Source: Adiantum capillus-veneris
Lineage: Eukaryota; Streptophyta; Polypodiopsida; Polypodiales; Pteridaceae
Assembly: GCA_014529385.2 (NCBI GenBank)
Contig: CM043942.1
Location: forward strand, 111,160,141 to 111,224,140
DNA length: 64,000 nucleotides
Direction: 5' to 3'
The position numbers were made by a program, and so were the translations under genes. The notes under the pieces were generated by a model that did not search any database, was not told the origin of the DNA, and saw nothing but the letters and a program-made list of their open reading frames with translations. This document shows, one piece after another, positions 22,835 to 34,972 of this stretch (positions are counted from its first letter, which is position 1; the number at the start of each line of letters is the position of its first letter).

Positions 22835-24256
22835 AGTTTTTTTTTCCATGAAGTTACAAATTCTATAGTCTCAATTTTCCACATGCTCATATGGTTTGAT
22901 TGGGTGTGTTACCTTGAGCTATATATTCTTGCCAAGACACGTCTAGCATACCTTGGGTCTATGTGTCACACATACACAATGTCTTTATAATGTATATAGT
23001 TACAAATATAGTCATTTGTCACATGGTCATATGGATTGACCGGGTGTGCCATCTTGAGCTATCAATTTTTACCTTCAGTTCTTCTAGCTATCCATATGGC
23101 TTGACCGGGTCTCTTGAGCTATCCATTCTTACTAAATGAGTAGTTGTGCCTCTTTTTACGATAAAAAATGTTAAAGTTATTCAGAATGTTAATTTTTTTC
23201 CCATGTAGTTACAAATTCTATAGTCTCAATTTCTCACATGGTCATATGGCTTGATTGGGTGTGTTATGTTGAGCTACAATTTCTTGCCAAGAAACATCTA
23301 GCATACCTTGGGTCTATGTGTCACACATACACAATGTCTTTATTTTGTATATAATAACAAATATAGTCTCAATTTGTTACATGGTCATATGGCTTGACTG
23401 GGTGTGCCATCGTGAGCTATCGTTTTTTACCTACAATGCTAGACCTATTTTCCCTATTTTAGCCAATTTTTACTTATTATTTTTAAGTGACTTTTGTTGG
23501 GAAACTGGGTAGGGAAAATTCTATAAGTCAATATATAAGAAAACCCAGCGCTAGCATTATCTGGCAGATGAGGCAGCAAGAACGTCGGTTCAACAAGCAC
23601 CTTCTCAACAAGACCCCCACAGAGCCCCTAGCGTTTTCTGCACTAGTAGCAAGATCTAGCGTTTTTCATCCACAGAACCAACCGTGGCGTTTTTGCATGG
23701 CAGATCAGCCTCGCCGACAACAAGAAATAGCAAGATCAGCCCTAGCGTTAGCAGATTCCACAACAACTTAGCAGATTAGCCCTAGCATTAGGAGATTTTC
23801 CACAACAGACAGATTTTAGCCCTAGCGTTTTTGATTTGCAGATTAGCCTTAGGGTTTTACAAATCCTTCATGATAGAACACTAAGAAGCTGTCACAAAGT
23901 GATGACATGGCTAACCCTAACCCTAACTTGATGAAAACCCTAACCCTAACCTATTGAAAACCCTAACCCTAACCCTAACCCTAATCCTAAAAGACAGTAG
24001 GAAAAAGTAGTCGGATGCTGATGTGGCACTGTATTAAAAAAGGCCTATTTTTGTCTTTATTTTGATGGACTCAAGAGAGCTTGTGAAAGAAAGAGCCTTG
24101 GATTTATTTTTCAGGCTTTGATTCTAAGCTTTTGGGGCTCTGCTTTTGGCATCCCTTGTAAATAATTAAGTGTATTGGGCTCCTACTCTGCAGAGCATCT
24201 GGACGCAGATTCTGAGAGTGAGACCCAACCACTCTTGTACTTTGAACTCAGATTAA

Positions 24257-25681
24257 CACTAAAATGGTAACATGACACTTTTATGTCCTTGGACGCTTTT
24301 GTGTCCTGTTAAGTGACCATTTTGCTCGAATTATTTGAAGAGTATGAAAATGAATTTTGAGGTGCTATATATCCACAAAGTTGCTTATGAGCTGAAAAAA
24401 ACTTAGCATTTTTTTTATAGTATCGATCTCACCATTAACCTTACTCTTGCACATCATTTTTGAACCTAAATTGTGTGAAAAAACGGGTCCTGTTTTTGGT
24501 TTTTTTTCAATTTTTGGCAACTATACCACTCTAAACTTCATGTTTGTGAGGTTAGATGGCTAGAGGTTAGGCATTCATAGTTCTCAACATGTTTTGATGC
24601 TTGTAGGGAGAGCTAAGTGTTAAAATTGAAAGTTATGACCAATTTACAAGAACTGCATAATCCTGTTTTTTGACCAAAATTAGCACTTTTATGATTTTTT
24701 TGGTGGCTTTCTTGATATCCAAATTCAATTTTGATTGTGTAAGTGTAATGTATAACATAAAGCTAATATTCCTTGAGTTTGGGGGACGTAATATGCTATA
24801 TAGCATAGTATATGATGATGGTTGAGTTTTTTGATTGCTGAAGAATATGATACATTTTAGAGTAGCAAGTATAACTTTCTCAATATTGCTAGTTTCTTAG
24901 GCCAATTGTGTGTATTTTGTAGGTAGTAACCATATCTAATCATAGACTACAAACTTGGCTAGATATTGAGTAGTTTCTATGGGTTTCTAGAGGTCATAAT
25001 GCTAAACCGAGTTTTTTCATGTTTGCTGTATTTAGCACTTTATCATTGCCCCCAAGGTTCCAATTGTAAGAGATCCATTATTCTTTTGACATGCTCCATG
25101 TATTTAGCACTTCATGTTTGCTGTATTTAGCACTTTATCATTGCCCCCAAGGTTCCAATTGTAAGAGATCCATTATTCTTTTGACATGCTCCATGGCTCC
25201 TTTTGAATCCAAAGGCCCAAAGGGAACTAGAAAACATATATATAGTATCTGTATTGAGTGTGACCATAGAAACTTTGATGATAGTCCGCAGAATGGCAAA
25301 AATGCAACTTTTTTGTACCTATTTTTTGCCCAAAAAAAAAATAGAGGTAAAAGAAACCATATGTTTTGGTCACCAACCCATTGAAGTTAACCAGGCATTT
25401 TATCTCATGTCCTACAAAAATCCCCACTCTTATTTATATGCAATCAACCGCAAGAAATTGCTGTTTTGGGTAAAATGCGTTGGTCCATCAACTTTGGAGG
25501 CTTGTAGTGACCAAGGGATGAGAAAAATTACAAGTTTCTCATTTTTTCCATATGTAGTAGTTATTGAACTATAAGCTCATGAAAGGATTTTTCAAAATGA
25601 GTGAATCTACTATGGTTTTGGAAATTTTTCCCAAAACCCTGAAAGGACACTTTTATGTCATGTTAGGTTACCATTCTAGTG
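24257..25681. mobile_element. 1.4-kb element with CACTA-like ends and TTAA TSD
   Basis: The ends are CACTAAAATGGTAAC and, inverted, CACTAGAATGGTAAC: 15-bp terminal inverted repeats with one mismatch. TTAA flanks it at 24253-24256 and 25682-25685, whereas the empty site in segment A copy 1 (near 12410) has a single TTAA. The word GACACTTTTATGTC occurs near both ends. No transposase is visible; it is non-autonomous. A 95-bp tandem duplication lies at about 25019-25208. TTAA duplication is the mark of piggyBac, while the CACTA ends suggest En/Spm, which normally makes 3 bp. Confidence 0.7.
25019..25208. repeat. 95-bp tandem duplication
   Basis: 'tgtttgctgtatttagcac' and the following text to 'gacatgctccatg' occur twice, 95 bases apart, inside the TTAA-flanked element. 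Confidence 0.85.
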
Positions 25682-27436
25682 TTAATAAAAAAAAGAAACA
25701 CCGAAAGGGGCACCAATCTTTGTGGCCAATATCTTTAGGCACGAACTCCACCGGGCCAGTGTGAAATTATATTGTGAACTGTGAACTGTTTTGAAGTGGT
25801 TATTTGGTGTTGTCGCGGTTGATTCTTGACTTGGAGTGTCCAAGTCCGTTACAAAAGCACCTGCGTATTCAGTTTCCAGCATCAAGACTCCGCAATACAA
25901 GTCCTGAACATTGTAGATCTCACCTTTCCGTGCAGATCCTCGCCGCACGGTCAGATCCATCGAAGTTCACAGTTTCAACCTGGAAAACATAGATTCAGCA
26001 TCTACGCTTTTAGCGCATCGTCGTTGCATCGTCGTCATCAGCATACATCGACATAGAGTCAAAATTCAGCAGATAAAGATTTGCTGATTTCAGCCCGTCT
26101 CACCATCCTCGTCCTTGTTGACATCGTCGGCAAGTCCAAGCATTGGAGAGATTTGTGCAATCATAATAGATCGCTCTTGCCATAGAGAGTGGGGTCTTCG
26201 GAGAAGGGTTTGAAAACCTTTTTGGTGTTGAGCTTATATGTGAAGCTACTCAATATACGGCTTCTCTATATATGGCACCCAACTCCCCTCTACATATAAA
26301 TCATCTCATGTGTGACATCTACAGACTTTGGGGTTCTATTTCTGTGCTCTCTCTCTCTCTCTCAACATGGTATCAGAGTAAGATGTTTTTGTTTTTGATT
26401 TTCCTCCTGATTAAAAACGATTTTACAGAAATTACTCATGTGATGCATGAAAATCGATGTGGTCTAGACAACTTTGCAGAAGAATTTTTTTTCCAATTCT
26501 GCACCGATTTTGAGTTATTGTTCGCGGACTACGTACATGCCTGAAAATCAACTTTCGTTTTTTGTTTTTTGATTTTTCTGCTAATTGAAAAAATTTTTGC
26601 TGAAACTATTCGCTTGAGCCATCGGAATTGATATGGTGTACAACTTTGCAGAAGAAACTTTCTCTAAAAATTGCACCGATTTTGGCGTGATTGAAAACGA
26701 TTATGCAGAAACTACCCACGATAGGCACTATAATCGATGTGGTCCAAAACTTTATAGAAGAAAATTTTTCCAAATTCTGCACTGATTTTGAGTTATCGTT
26801 GGGGGACTGCGGACATGTCTGAAAAGCAGCTTTCATTTATTGTTTTTGATTTTTCTCCTAATTGAGAACGATTTTGCAGAACCAGCCGGGGAACGCCTTG
26901 AAATCAATGTGGTCTATAACTTTACAGAAGAAAGTTTTTTCAAATTCTGCACTGATTTTGAGTTATCGTTTGCGGACTGCGTACATGCCTGAAAAGCAAC
27001 TTTCATTTTTTTTTGATTTTTCTGCTAATTGAAAATGATTTTGCAAAAACTATTTGCTTGAGCCATCGGAATTGATGTGGTGTACAACTTTGCAGAAGAA
27101 AATTTCTCTAAATTCTCAATCGATTTTGGGTTATCGTTCTCGTACTGCAAATATGTTTGAAAAGCAAATTTTACTTTTTGCTTTTGATTTTTTTCATAAT
27201 TGAAAACTTCTCAATTATATTTTCTCTTCATCAATCATATATTTGTTACTGACGTAATTTTGCTGCAGAAGCCAATTACATATCGTTCTGATTCAGTCGT
27301 GCCGTTGATGATCGTCCAAATTCTATCGAGCTACTGTTGGTACATGATCTTTTGTTATATGATATACTCGTTGATTGATTCTCGTATAATTATTCTTCTA
27401 GAGATATAGTTTACATCGTTTTATTAATAATCTCTC

Positions 27437-27688
27437 GTTGATACCATAGTGATTTTGATGGTACCATGATGATGTTTTGTTAGTACTTTGGTCATGGTGA
27501 TTTTCGTTGATACCATGATGATATTTTATTGATACCATGGTTATTCTCGGTGATGTCATGATGATATTTCGTTGATTCCATGGTTGTTCTCGGTGATACC
27601 ATGATGTTGTTTCGTTGATACCATGGTTATTCTCGGTGATACCATGATGTTGTTTCATTGATACCATGGTTATTCTCGGTGATACCAT
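27437..27688. repeat. TRIM minisatellite, left part
   Basis: Same 'gataccatg' array as at 13580-14045; it resumes at 47535 after CACTA-2 and runs to about 47840. Confidence 0.85.
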
Positions 27689-27770
27689 CACTATGCCATT
27701 TGGAGCACATCACCGCTCAGATAGACGCACAAAAACAAAGAAAAAGTTGAAGTCAAAAAATCTCGGGGGC

Positions 27771-27870
27771 GGTAATGCTTGAGTCAATGCTCGCGGTAAT
27801 GGTCCTTCAGCAATGCACGCGGTAATTACCACCAGTATTACCGCGACCATTATCGCGCACGCGAGTATTT
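27771..27870. promoter_or_regulatory. CACTA-2 left subterminal repeats
   Basis: GCGGTAATG, GCGGTAATGG, GCGGTAATTACC and ATTACCGCG occur in both orientations over 100 bases. They match words near the right end (47365-47515). These are the likely binding sites of the element's accessory DNA-binding protein, by analogy with En/Spm TnpA. Confidence 0.5.
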
Positions 27871-27885
27871 TAAAAAAAAAGCAGA

Positions 27886-27928
27886 TGACCATTTGGATGG
27901 TGCTTGGTAGAACCCATCCAAATGGTCA
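27886..27928. repeat. 15-bp perfect inverted repeat
   Basis: TGACCATTTGGATGG and CCATCCAAATGGTCA are separated by 13 bases. Located at the inner border of the left subterminal region. Confidence 0.8.
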
Positions 27929-27990
27929 TTTGACTTTTTTTTTCCTATACATTTAATAAATAAAAAACAACAGTTTCATTGCACAAAAAC

Positions 27991-28192
27991 TTTGGACCAA
28001 AATCAAATGTTTAATTATATTGGAGAAACTGTTCATTACAAATTTGCCCAAATAGGCGATCAATGGCGGCTATACAACTGTGGCCAAAAGAAGACTTTGG
28101 GCCAAAATCAAGTGTTTAATTATACTGGATATTACAAAATTTCCCAAAGAGGCGATACATGGGGGCTATACAACTGTGGCCAAAAGAAGACG
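27991..28192. repeat. 105-bp tandem duplication
   Basis: Two units start TTTGG(A/G)CCAAAATCAA and end GGCTATACAACTGTGGCC; the second lacks a few bases. Their plus-strand translation also repeats (YNCGQKK), but they lie downstream of the minus-strand gene and are probably non-coding. Confidence 0.75.
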
Positions 28193-28218
28193 GGCCCAAA
28201 AACACTTGGAGGATTGAG

Positions 28219-29682
28219 CTACTCGGATCCTGGGACCTCTCGAGGGACTCTGGAAAAGAAAAAAACAACAAAACCTTTCATTAATACAAATGGATACATA
28301 ATTCTGCATGCACTCATTTTTTTATAAAAGTTTACACTTACAAGCTGTAGTGTACGACATGCATTTTCAAATTCTTCGCGATTGATTTTGTTGTTTTCAT
28401 ACAGCCAACACCATGTCTGATATTCGGAGTGGCTCTCTCTGTATCTCTGGATCTCTCGACTTGGGCGGGTCATAGTAATATTTTGCTGTATATCAATTAA
28501 AAAATATCACAAACCTAACCTTATTACCACAAATTAAATCAATTCAAATGAAAATACGCGCACTCACAAATTTATCTTTCCATGCTGGTTTTCCGCCTGA
28601 GCCGTAATGCGTGGACGTTTGCTGCGCCCTTGCCTCCACCTGCCGAGTGTGCGCCGTAGCACCTGCCGCTCTCTCGTCCTCCAGCTCGCCCTGGGCTTTC
28701 TCCCACTCCTCGTCGTGAACATTTCCAGGGTGATAGTTGTGACCCTCAGATTCAAATGTTCGCTTTGCCGCCCTTCGCACACTGGACTTCTTATTTTTCA
28801 AGAAATTCTTGACGTACTTCTCGAGCCATTGCCTGGAGAACTCTTCCACTTCTGGATTAGGAAACCGCATGAGCAATGTCATGTGAATGTACGTCAAGTC
28901 GGCTGGGTCCTGATCTTTGAAAGATTTAAAGCAATCTTGGTATGTCGAGTGGATCAGCTAGTTAAGGTGCCCTCGAAATGTCCTCCCCAAAGAGGAACCT
29001 AGATCCACCTCCCCCCCTCGATGTATATAATAGTAGTAGCCACGAGCGTCCGGGGTGGGTGCATCGCGGTCCTTATCCTCATGTGGAGCTCCAAGGGGTG
29101 AGCGAGGAGGTCGGGGTGTAGGAGGAGGTGAATCTGTAGCACTGCCCCCTCCACCACCAAAGCAGCATGAGCCACTACCTCGACAAGAGCGTGAGGCACC
29201 ACTACGGGAAGAGCGCTGGCCACCCGACGAGCGCTGGCTCGACCCAAACCGTTGGGTGGTGTGGGCGATGGATAACTCGACGGTGCGGGCATGGATCGCT
29301 GCGAATGCAAGGTGGAGGGAGCTACGAGTGACGGGAAAGTTAAGGGTAAGGTGGAGAGAGGCCCACTGGGAGGCACACTCTGCACGATCGGAGTGCCGAC
29401 GCCCGATGTCGCAAGCGGTGAGAGCCCATAGGCAGCCAACTGTGCTGGTGTGTACCGCCCACGAAGACTGTGCTGTGAGGATAGCCACTCTGCCTTGGCG
29501 CGGTATGCCCTCTCGAGGTCGGGGTCGTGTACTGCATCTCGGAACCATCAAAAGCCAAAGGTGGATTGTGACTGGTGGGAGGAAGACTGCGAGTAGTAAG
29601 CATCACAAGCGTCCTCGTAAGAGAGGCCCTCGGCGAGAAAGTCCTCTATGGATCGATAGCCGGGCGAGGAAGAGGATGCCAT
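28219..29682 (-). pseudogene. CACTA-2 second ORF, spliced, uncharacterised
   Basis: The minus-strand frame begins with ATG at 29680-29682 (MASSSSPGYRSIEDFLAEGL). It changes frame and meets stops near 29555 and 28963. Central parts are Ser/Gly/Pro-rich; the C-terminal part has DLTYIHMTLLMRFPNPEVEE and QWLEKYVKNFLKNKKSSVRR. A clean GT-AG intron of 82 bp (28486-28567) joins this to a second exon reading TRPSREIQRYRESHSEYQTW. Position and basic C-terminus suit the accessory TnpA/Transposase_24-type protein of CACTA elements, but no diagnostic domain is certain. Confidence 0.5.
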
Positions 29683-29854
29683 ATCCTACAATTTCACAAA
29701 AAAAAGGGACCCTAATTAACATTGGATTCTAGTCAAAGTGAGATTCTTTATTGCATATGATTCCTCCTTGCATAGAATTCCTCCCTGCATAGGATTCCTT
29801 TTATCTCCTACTTAAGAAATGGTTTGTGTGATTTTTTTTTTGCATCCATTTAGA

Positions 29855-30377
29855 GTGTGTGTGTGTGTGTGTGTGTGCGCTTCTAATTAATCTTTTGTGT
29901 GCGTGCGTTAGTGTGTGGCAAAGAAATTAATCTAGTGTGTGTGTGTTGGACCTTAATCTACCGTTGGGCTTCTCGGTGACCATTGGCGTCTCAATCAACT
30001 TCATCGCACACCCACATGGAGGTATGTTTTGGTATGCTAATGCTAATGGAGGTATGTTTTGGTATACGAATTTGTGCACAAGCACACACTAATGCAAGCA
30101 TTAGTGTGTGCAATTTTTTCACACACCAATGCTCACAATAGTGTGTGCTTGTGCACAAATTAGTGTGTAGACACACTAATTAGTGCACAAGCACACACTA
30201 ATGCAAGCATTAGTGTGTGCTAGAGAGGTATTCACACACTAACGCTTGCATTAGTGTGTGCTTGAGCACAAATTAGTGTGTGGAAACACAGTAGTGCATG
30301 TAGAGAGGTATGCACACACTAATGCTTGCATTAGTGTGTTCTTGGGTACAAATTAGTGTGTGGAAACACACTAATGC
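29855..30377. repeat. Palindromic CACACTAATGC array, left part
   Basis: TG-rich DNA containing many inverted units of the form CACACTAATGC-aag-GCATTAGTGTG, alternating with 'gtgcacaaattagtgtg' words. It continues beyond G1 at 41610, so it was one array of about 1.1-1.3 kb before G1 inserted. Confidence 0.8.
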
Positions 30378-30639
30378 TGAGGCGGTCTGGGGCGGGCAAC
30401 AAGAAGAGCAACCTCTGGACACCCTTCAAGGCTCCCGTGCTGCTCAATGGGACTGGGGCACAACACAACACAAACCAAAACAACAAACCCACAGCCAAAT
30501 CCCAACTACACAAGGGGCACCACCTAGTTTAAGAGCGAACTAGGACGCAAAAGAGGAGAATCGTTAGAGCAACCCACAAACAAGCAAGGAATTTACACTA
30601 ACCCTAACACCAATGGAACGCTCTCACACACTAAAACAC

Positions 30640-30734
<95 letters not shown>

Positions 30735-33036
30735 TGTACAGCTTAGCTTCAACTTTATATTTCGCACAAAAAGGAACTTAGAGCTTGCGGAATCAAGTGA
30801 CAAGATTTGGTTATAGCATCACTAGCACATTGTCTTAGGGTTATGGGAGACCTCTCACCATCCACCCTCTTACAATGGTAGCCAAACAATAGCCAATGAA
30901 TCACAAGCAACAAAACAACAACCTTCAATGAAACAAGTCACCTTATGAAGCTGAATGAGTTTGCCAAGCCAAATTGGAGGAGAAGCATGAGCCTTTGGAC
31001 ATGAATTGCACCCAAAACTACCAATTCATTGATGTTGGGGTAGATACAACAATGGTAGGAAGAATATCTTCTACTCGCACTCACTCAAACTAGCTCAAGC
31101 TTTTCTATGCACCAAAGTGATGGTGTATAGAAAGCTTACTCTCTCTTTACAACCAAGATAGAATTGGCGTGTGCTACGCTCAATCTAGTGTGCAATGGTA
31201 TAGTGATATATTTTACAAGGAGGAATGGGTTCTATTTATAGGTTTTAGAAGCCTTGATTAGGATTAAGCCTAATCAATTTTATTAGGAAAGATCAAGGAT
31301 TATGAATTTTTCTGAATTTCAAATGAGAATGGGGTCTCTCTTTTCTCTTGAGTCACATGGATGTGGGCTCAAGTGAGAGAATTATTGATGTGGTGAAAGG
31401 AGAGAAACTTCCATGGGAGCGAGTGAATTTGGTTTACTTGTGTGGTTGCCTACTCCATATGTTGATAGTGTGGGTGCATTTTTACAAGAGAAGTTAGTTG
31501 TTAGTGGTAATAATCACTAGAATTGTTAGTGATACATTTACAATGGGTACGATGAGTTGATTTGATGAAGGAAGAGGGGTGAATTAAAAGAGAATCATTG
31601 AGATGGTGAAGCTTTGAAGAAGCTTGAACTCACCCTTGTGTAGATTGTGAAAAAAATGACCGCTGGTTTTCTTCTTCTTCTTCGCTTCTTTACGCCGCCG
31701 CCACGGTTGACCACCACGATGAAAAGACGATTTGTTGATGAAAAATCCTCAATTTGCAGAATTTATCATGGTTAAGATTCTGAATTTTAGATATTTTTAG
31801 GAGAGGTAAATGAAATTGTAACATAGAAGCAATAGAGAGAGACATGGAGAGGGTGTATGTATGTAGAGGTTCATAAAAGAACTATAGGGATGAGAGAGAA
31901 GGGTAATGGTGAAGAGGGTGGGAGAAGCCATGGAAATTGTAGGTTTGAGTTAGGGAAGGAGAGGGAGGGATGTGTAAGAGTGAGTAGGTGTGTGGAAGGG
32001 TGAGAGAAGACTAAGGGATACTTGTGAGAAAAGTGGGCAGACTAGGGTCCACTCAAAAAATCATAGCTCACCAGTGGTAGCTTTAAAAATCATGAAAAAA
32101 TTTGAAGTGATTGTTCAGAGCATGGCCTACATTTTCTCTTTTGACCACCGCTCCAAATTCGGAGTGGAGATAGGTACAAAAATTCTCACCAAAAAAGCAT
32201 GTTTTTATGCCTGCAAAAGTCTTTTAGTGGCCCCTCCTTTGTTGAATTTGTACAATGCATCCAAGAGTGAGCCCCTCCTTTGTCATAGTATGATACAAAG
32301 CATCCATGTTGCCCTTGACCCATGCATGGAGGAGGATTATTGGTGAATAAAGAAATATATACATGGTGGGACTAGTGTATGGACTATTCATGGACTTTAG
32401 CTCAATGAGCACATGGTGTTAGAATAACGAGTAAAAATAATAATAAAAATATGGAGTAGTTATGGATATGGAAAGATATTGGAATCATATGATATGGTCC
32501 CTCCTTGAATTATTTTGGGTGAAAGAGGAAAAGGTATGCAAGTAAATAATATAATAAACGTAACCAATGAGTAGAAATCAATTTTTTGTTTTCACGAGGG
32601 TGAGGGTGAAAATGTGGGAGTGATTTGTATAAAGGAAAAATATGAGGTTAGAGTATGTACATATTGGCAGAAAATATAATTATGGTGTAAGAGGATGAAA
32701 GAAGGTGTACATAGGTTTAATAAAATACACACATAAGTAGAAATATTTAAATAAAATACCAAAATAATTATAAAAAATCCCTATATTTAGGCCATATATA
32801 CAATGAAATATTTACACACAAAGAGGCCATAATATACTTTTATTTTTTTATTTTTTTGGCTCAACTAGCCCAGTGACTAGCTAGCTGAGGGTTTTTAAGA
32901 AGATATGGGAAAAGCCCCCTAACTCACACACTCCTATGTACAGTGAAATGGTAGGGATAGCCATAGCGTTTGGGTGAATTTGGTAGGGTGGAGTAACTTA
33001 CTATGGCAATTATGGAGAGCCGAAAAACGGCTATCA
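30378..33036 (-). repeat. G1 3' LTR
   Basis: It has TG...CA ends, a TATA box at 31233-31240 (minus) and a (GA)n tract at 30641-30731. Pair of 38957-41609. The inner edge abuts the purine-containing GGGCAGGGCTAA, the probable polypurine tract. Confidence 0.9.
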
Positions 33037-33064
33037 TTAGCCCTGCCCTAGGATGATGGTATAT

Positions 33065-33358
33065 TCATGTACCATCATAAAGCATCTTTTCCAAAGAGAG
33101 TACTTCAGAGTCCTTGACAAGATCTTCATTGTTTGGCCCCTCGGCATTTTGAGTGGAGTTACATTGGTGCTTCATGTAACAATACTTACATGAGACAGCG
33201 GCCTTTGGACAGATCTTTAGTAGGTCCTTTGGTAGAAGGCGACTGAAATAGGGCTTCAAGCAATACCCGTTTACCTTCCTGGAGTGTTCTTTACCATTCA
33301 AGTCCATAAGCTGAGAGTAACTTGAATTGAAAGCCTTCTTGACTATGTATGGCCCTTG
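33065..33358 (-). pseudogene. G1 integrase C-terminal tail
   Basis: Continues the integrase frame after a TAG at 33359-33361 that probably replaced a TGG (the tail reads TR-stop-QGPYIVKKAFNSSYSQL, where GPY is the usual integrase GPY/F module). It then runs through NGYCLKPYF to the natural stop at 33065-33067, about 30 bases before the 3' LTR. Confidence 0.7.
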
Positions 33359-34540
33359 CTATCTAGTTTCAAATTTGGCATCAAAACGATTGTCAAGTCG
33401 ATTGTCATACCTTAGCACAAGCTCTCCTTCCATGATGCCTTTGTCCTTTAGTTTCTTGTCGTGCGTTTCTTTCGCTTGTGTGGCTTTCCTCTTGTAGCAC
33501 TCATATGCTGCATCTCTTTTCCACTCAAGCTCCACTAACGTAAGAAGTCGATCCATCCATACCTCTTGATCATCTTGTGCTCTGTTGCCATGAAGTCGCA
33601 TTGTTGGAATGTTTAGCTCAATTGGCTGTAAAGCCTCTTGACCATAGACCAAGTGAAATGGTGTGAACTCCGTGGCTTCCCTATATGTGGTTCGATACGC
33701 CCACAAGGCACCATCCAAGAAGTCATCCCACAACTTTGTCTTGTTTTTCACCATCTTTCTAATGATGCCTGCAATGACACCATTAGCTTTTTCTACCAAA
33801 CCATTTGATTGGGGATAGTAGGGTGTACTGTGACGATGTAGAATGTGAAGTTCTTCACAGACTTCTGTGAGCAATCCCTTTCTAAACCCTGGACCATTAT
33901 CAGAAACAATCTCCAAAGGTGTGCTAAATCTACAACAAATGTGAGTGTAGACGAATTTGCTCACTGTCCTCTCATTTACCTTTGCCACACTTTGAGCTTC
34001 CACCCACCTAGTCATATAGTCTACAGCCACTAGAATGTAGAGTTTACCATTTTTTGTCCTAGGTAGAGGACCCATAGCATCAATGCCCCACTTTTCAAAG
34101 GGTCCATTTGCAAGAACTATTTGCCTCGGGCCATGCACCAACCGTCTATTTCCATTTATCTGACAATTGTGACAGCTTTTACACCAATGTTGAACGTCCA
34201 CATGCAAGCTTGGCCAAACATACCCCGCAAGCAAAATCTTCTTCACAGTTGATTCTTGGGCAAAATGACCACCACATGCCTCTTCATGCAAACCTTTTAG
34301 AATGGCTGGAATTTCCTCGATAGTTGGTACTCTTCTGCACACTTGATCCTTCCCTTTTTGATAGAGGGAGCCTTCTAGGAAGAGATAGAAACTTGCCTTC
34401 TTCATGAGTCTCCTCTTCTGAGCCTTCGTGAAGTCTTGTGGAAACTCACCCTCCAAAATGTAGCCAATAATGGAAGCCAATGACTCCAATCCCTGGTATC
34501 TCGGTTGCTTGATAGCTGCTGCCACCATGATGACCTGCAC
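33359..34540 (-). CDS. G1 integrase
   Basis: The frame is open for 393 codons. An N-terminal zinc domain has the HHCC pattern (LHEEACGGHF, then WCKSCHNC). The catalytic core shows all three acidic residues: D in KWGIDAMGPL, D in IVSDNGPGF and E in YYPQSNGLVEKANG. This enzyme would insert element cDNA into chromosomes. It ends early at a nonsense codon within the C-terminal GPY/F region. Its upstream junction with RNase H is broken by a TAG at 34613. Confidence 0.85.
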   Translation of the reverse strand: MQVIMVAAAIKQPRYQGLESLASIIGYILEGEFPQDFTKAQKRRLMKKASFYLFLEGSLYQKGKDQVCRRVPTIEEIPAILKGLHEEACGGHFAQESTVKKILLAGYVWPSLHVDVQHWCKSCHNCQINGNRRLVHGPRQIVLANGPFEKWGIDAMGPLPRTKNGKLYILVAVDYMTRWVEAQSVAKVNERTVSKFVYTHICCRFSTPLEIVSDNGPGFRKGLLTEVCEELHILHRHSTPYYPQSNGLVEKANGVIAGIIRKMVKNKTKLWDDFLDGALWAYRTTYREATEFTPFHLVYGQEALQPIELNIPTMRLHGNRAQDDQEVWMDRLLTLVELEWKRDAAYECYKRKATQAKETHDKKLKDKGIMEGELVLRYDNRLDNRFDAKFETR

Positions 34541-34612
34541 TTCTCTCTCAACACATGTAACTGCTTGTTGTGCAAGTAAATCGGCATCTTCATTTTGTTT
34601 CCTCGGAATATG

Positions 34613-34972
34613 CTATAGTTGCACTTCTTCAAACTGATTAACCATCTTACGAATGGCATGAAATTTTGTCCTTAAGCTTTCATTCTTGCATGCCCAAATG
34701 CCTAAAATCTGTTTAACAATGAGAAGTGCATCTCCCTTTACCATGAGACGTTTTATCCCTTGGCCAATGCACATCTTCAAACCATGAAGTAGTGTGTCGT
34801 ATTCTGCTTCATTGTTGCTAGTTGAACCTGGTAGATTGACCTTCTCTTTCATGACCACCTCTCCACTTGGGTTGAGCAACACTAGCCCTCCCCCTACTTT
34901 CCCTGTGGCTCGTCGAAAAGCTCCATCAAAGAACAAGGTAAAAGCATTGGGAATACTTTTTGGTGGTGGCAA
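34613..34972 (-). CDS. G1 second RNase H (archaeal-type, RVT_3)
   Basis: The catalytic pattern of the additional RNase H of Tat-lineage Gypsy elements is visible: D in TLFFDGAF, E in SNNEAEY, D in VKGDALL and, after the stop at 34613, D in KQNEDADLLAQQ. A one-base deletion near 34982 separates it from the first RNase H frame. Confidence 0.75.
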   Translation of the reverse strand: MPPPKSIPNAFTLFFDGAFRRATGKVGGGLVLLNPSGEVVMKEKVNLPGSTSNNEAEYDTLLHGLKMCIGQGIKRLMVKGDALLIVKQILGIWACKNESLRTKFHAIRKMVNQFEEVQL

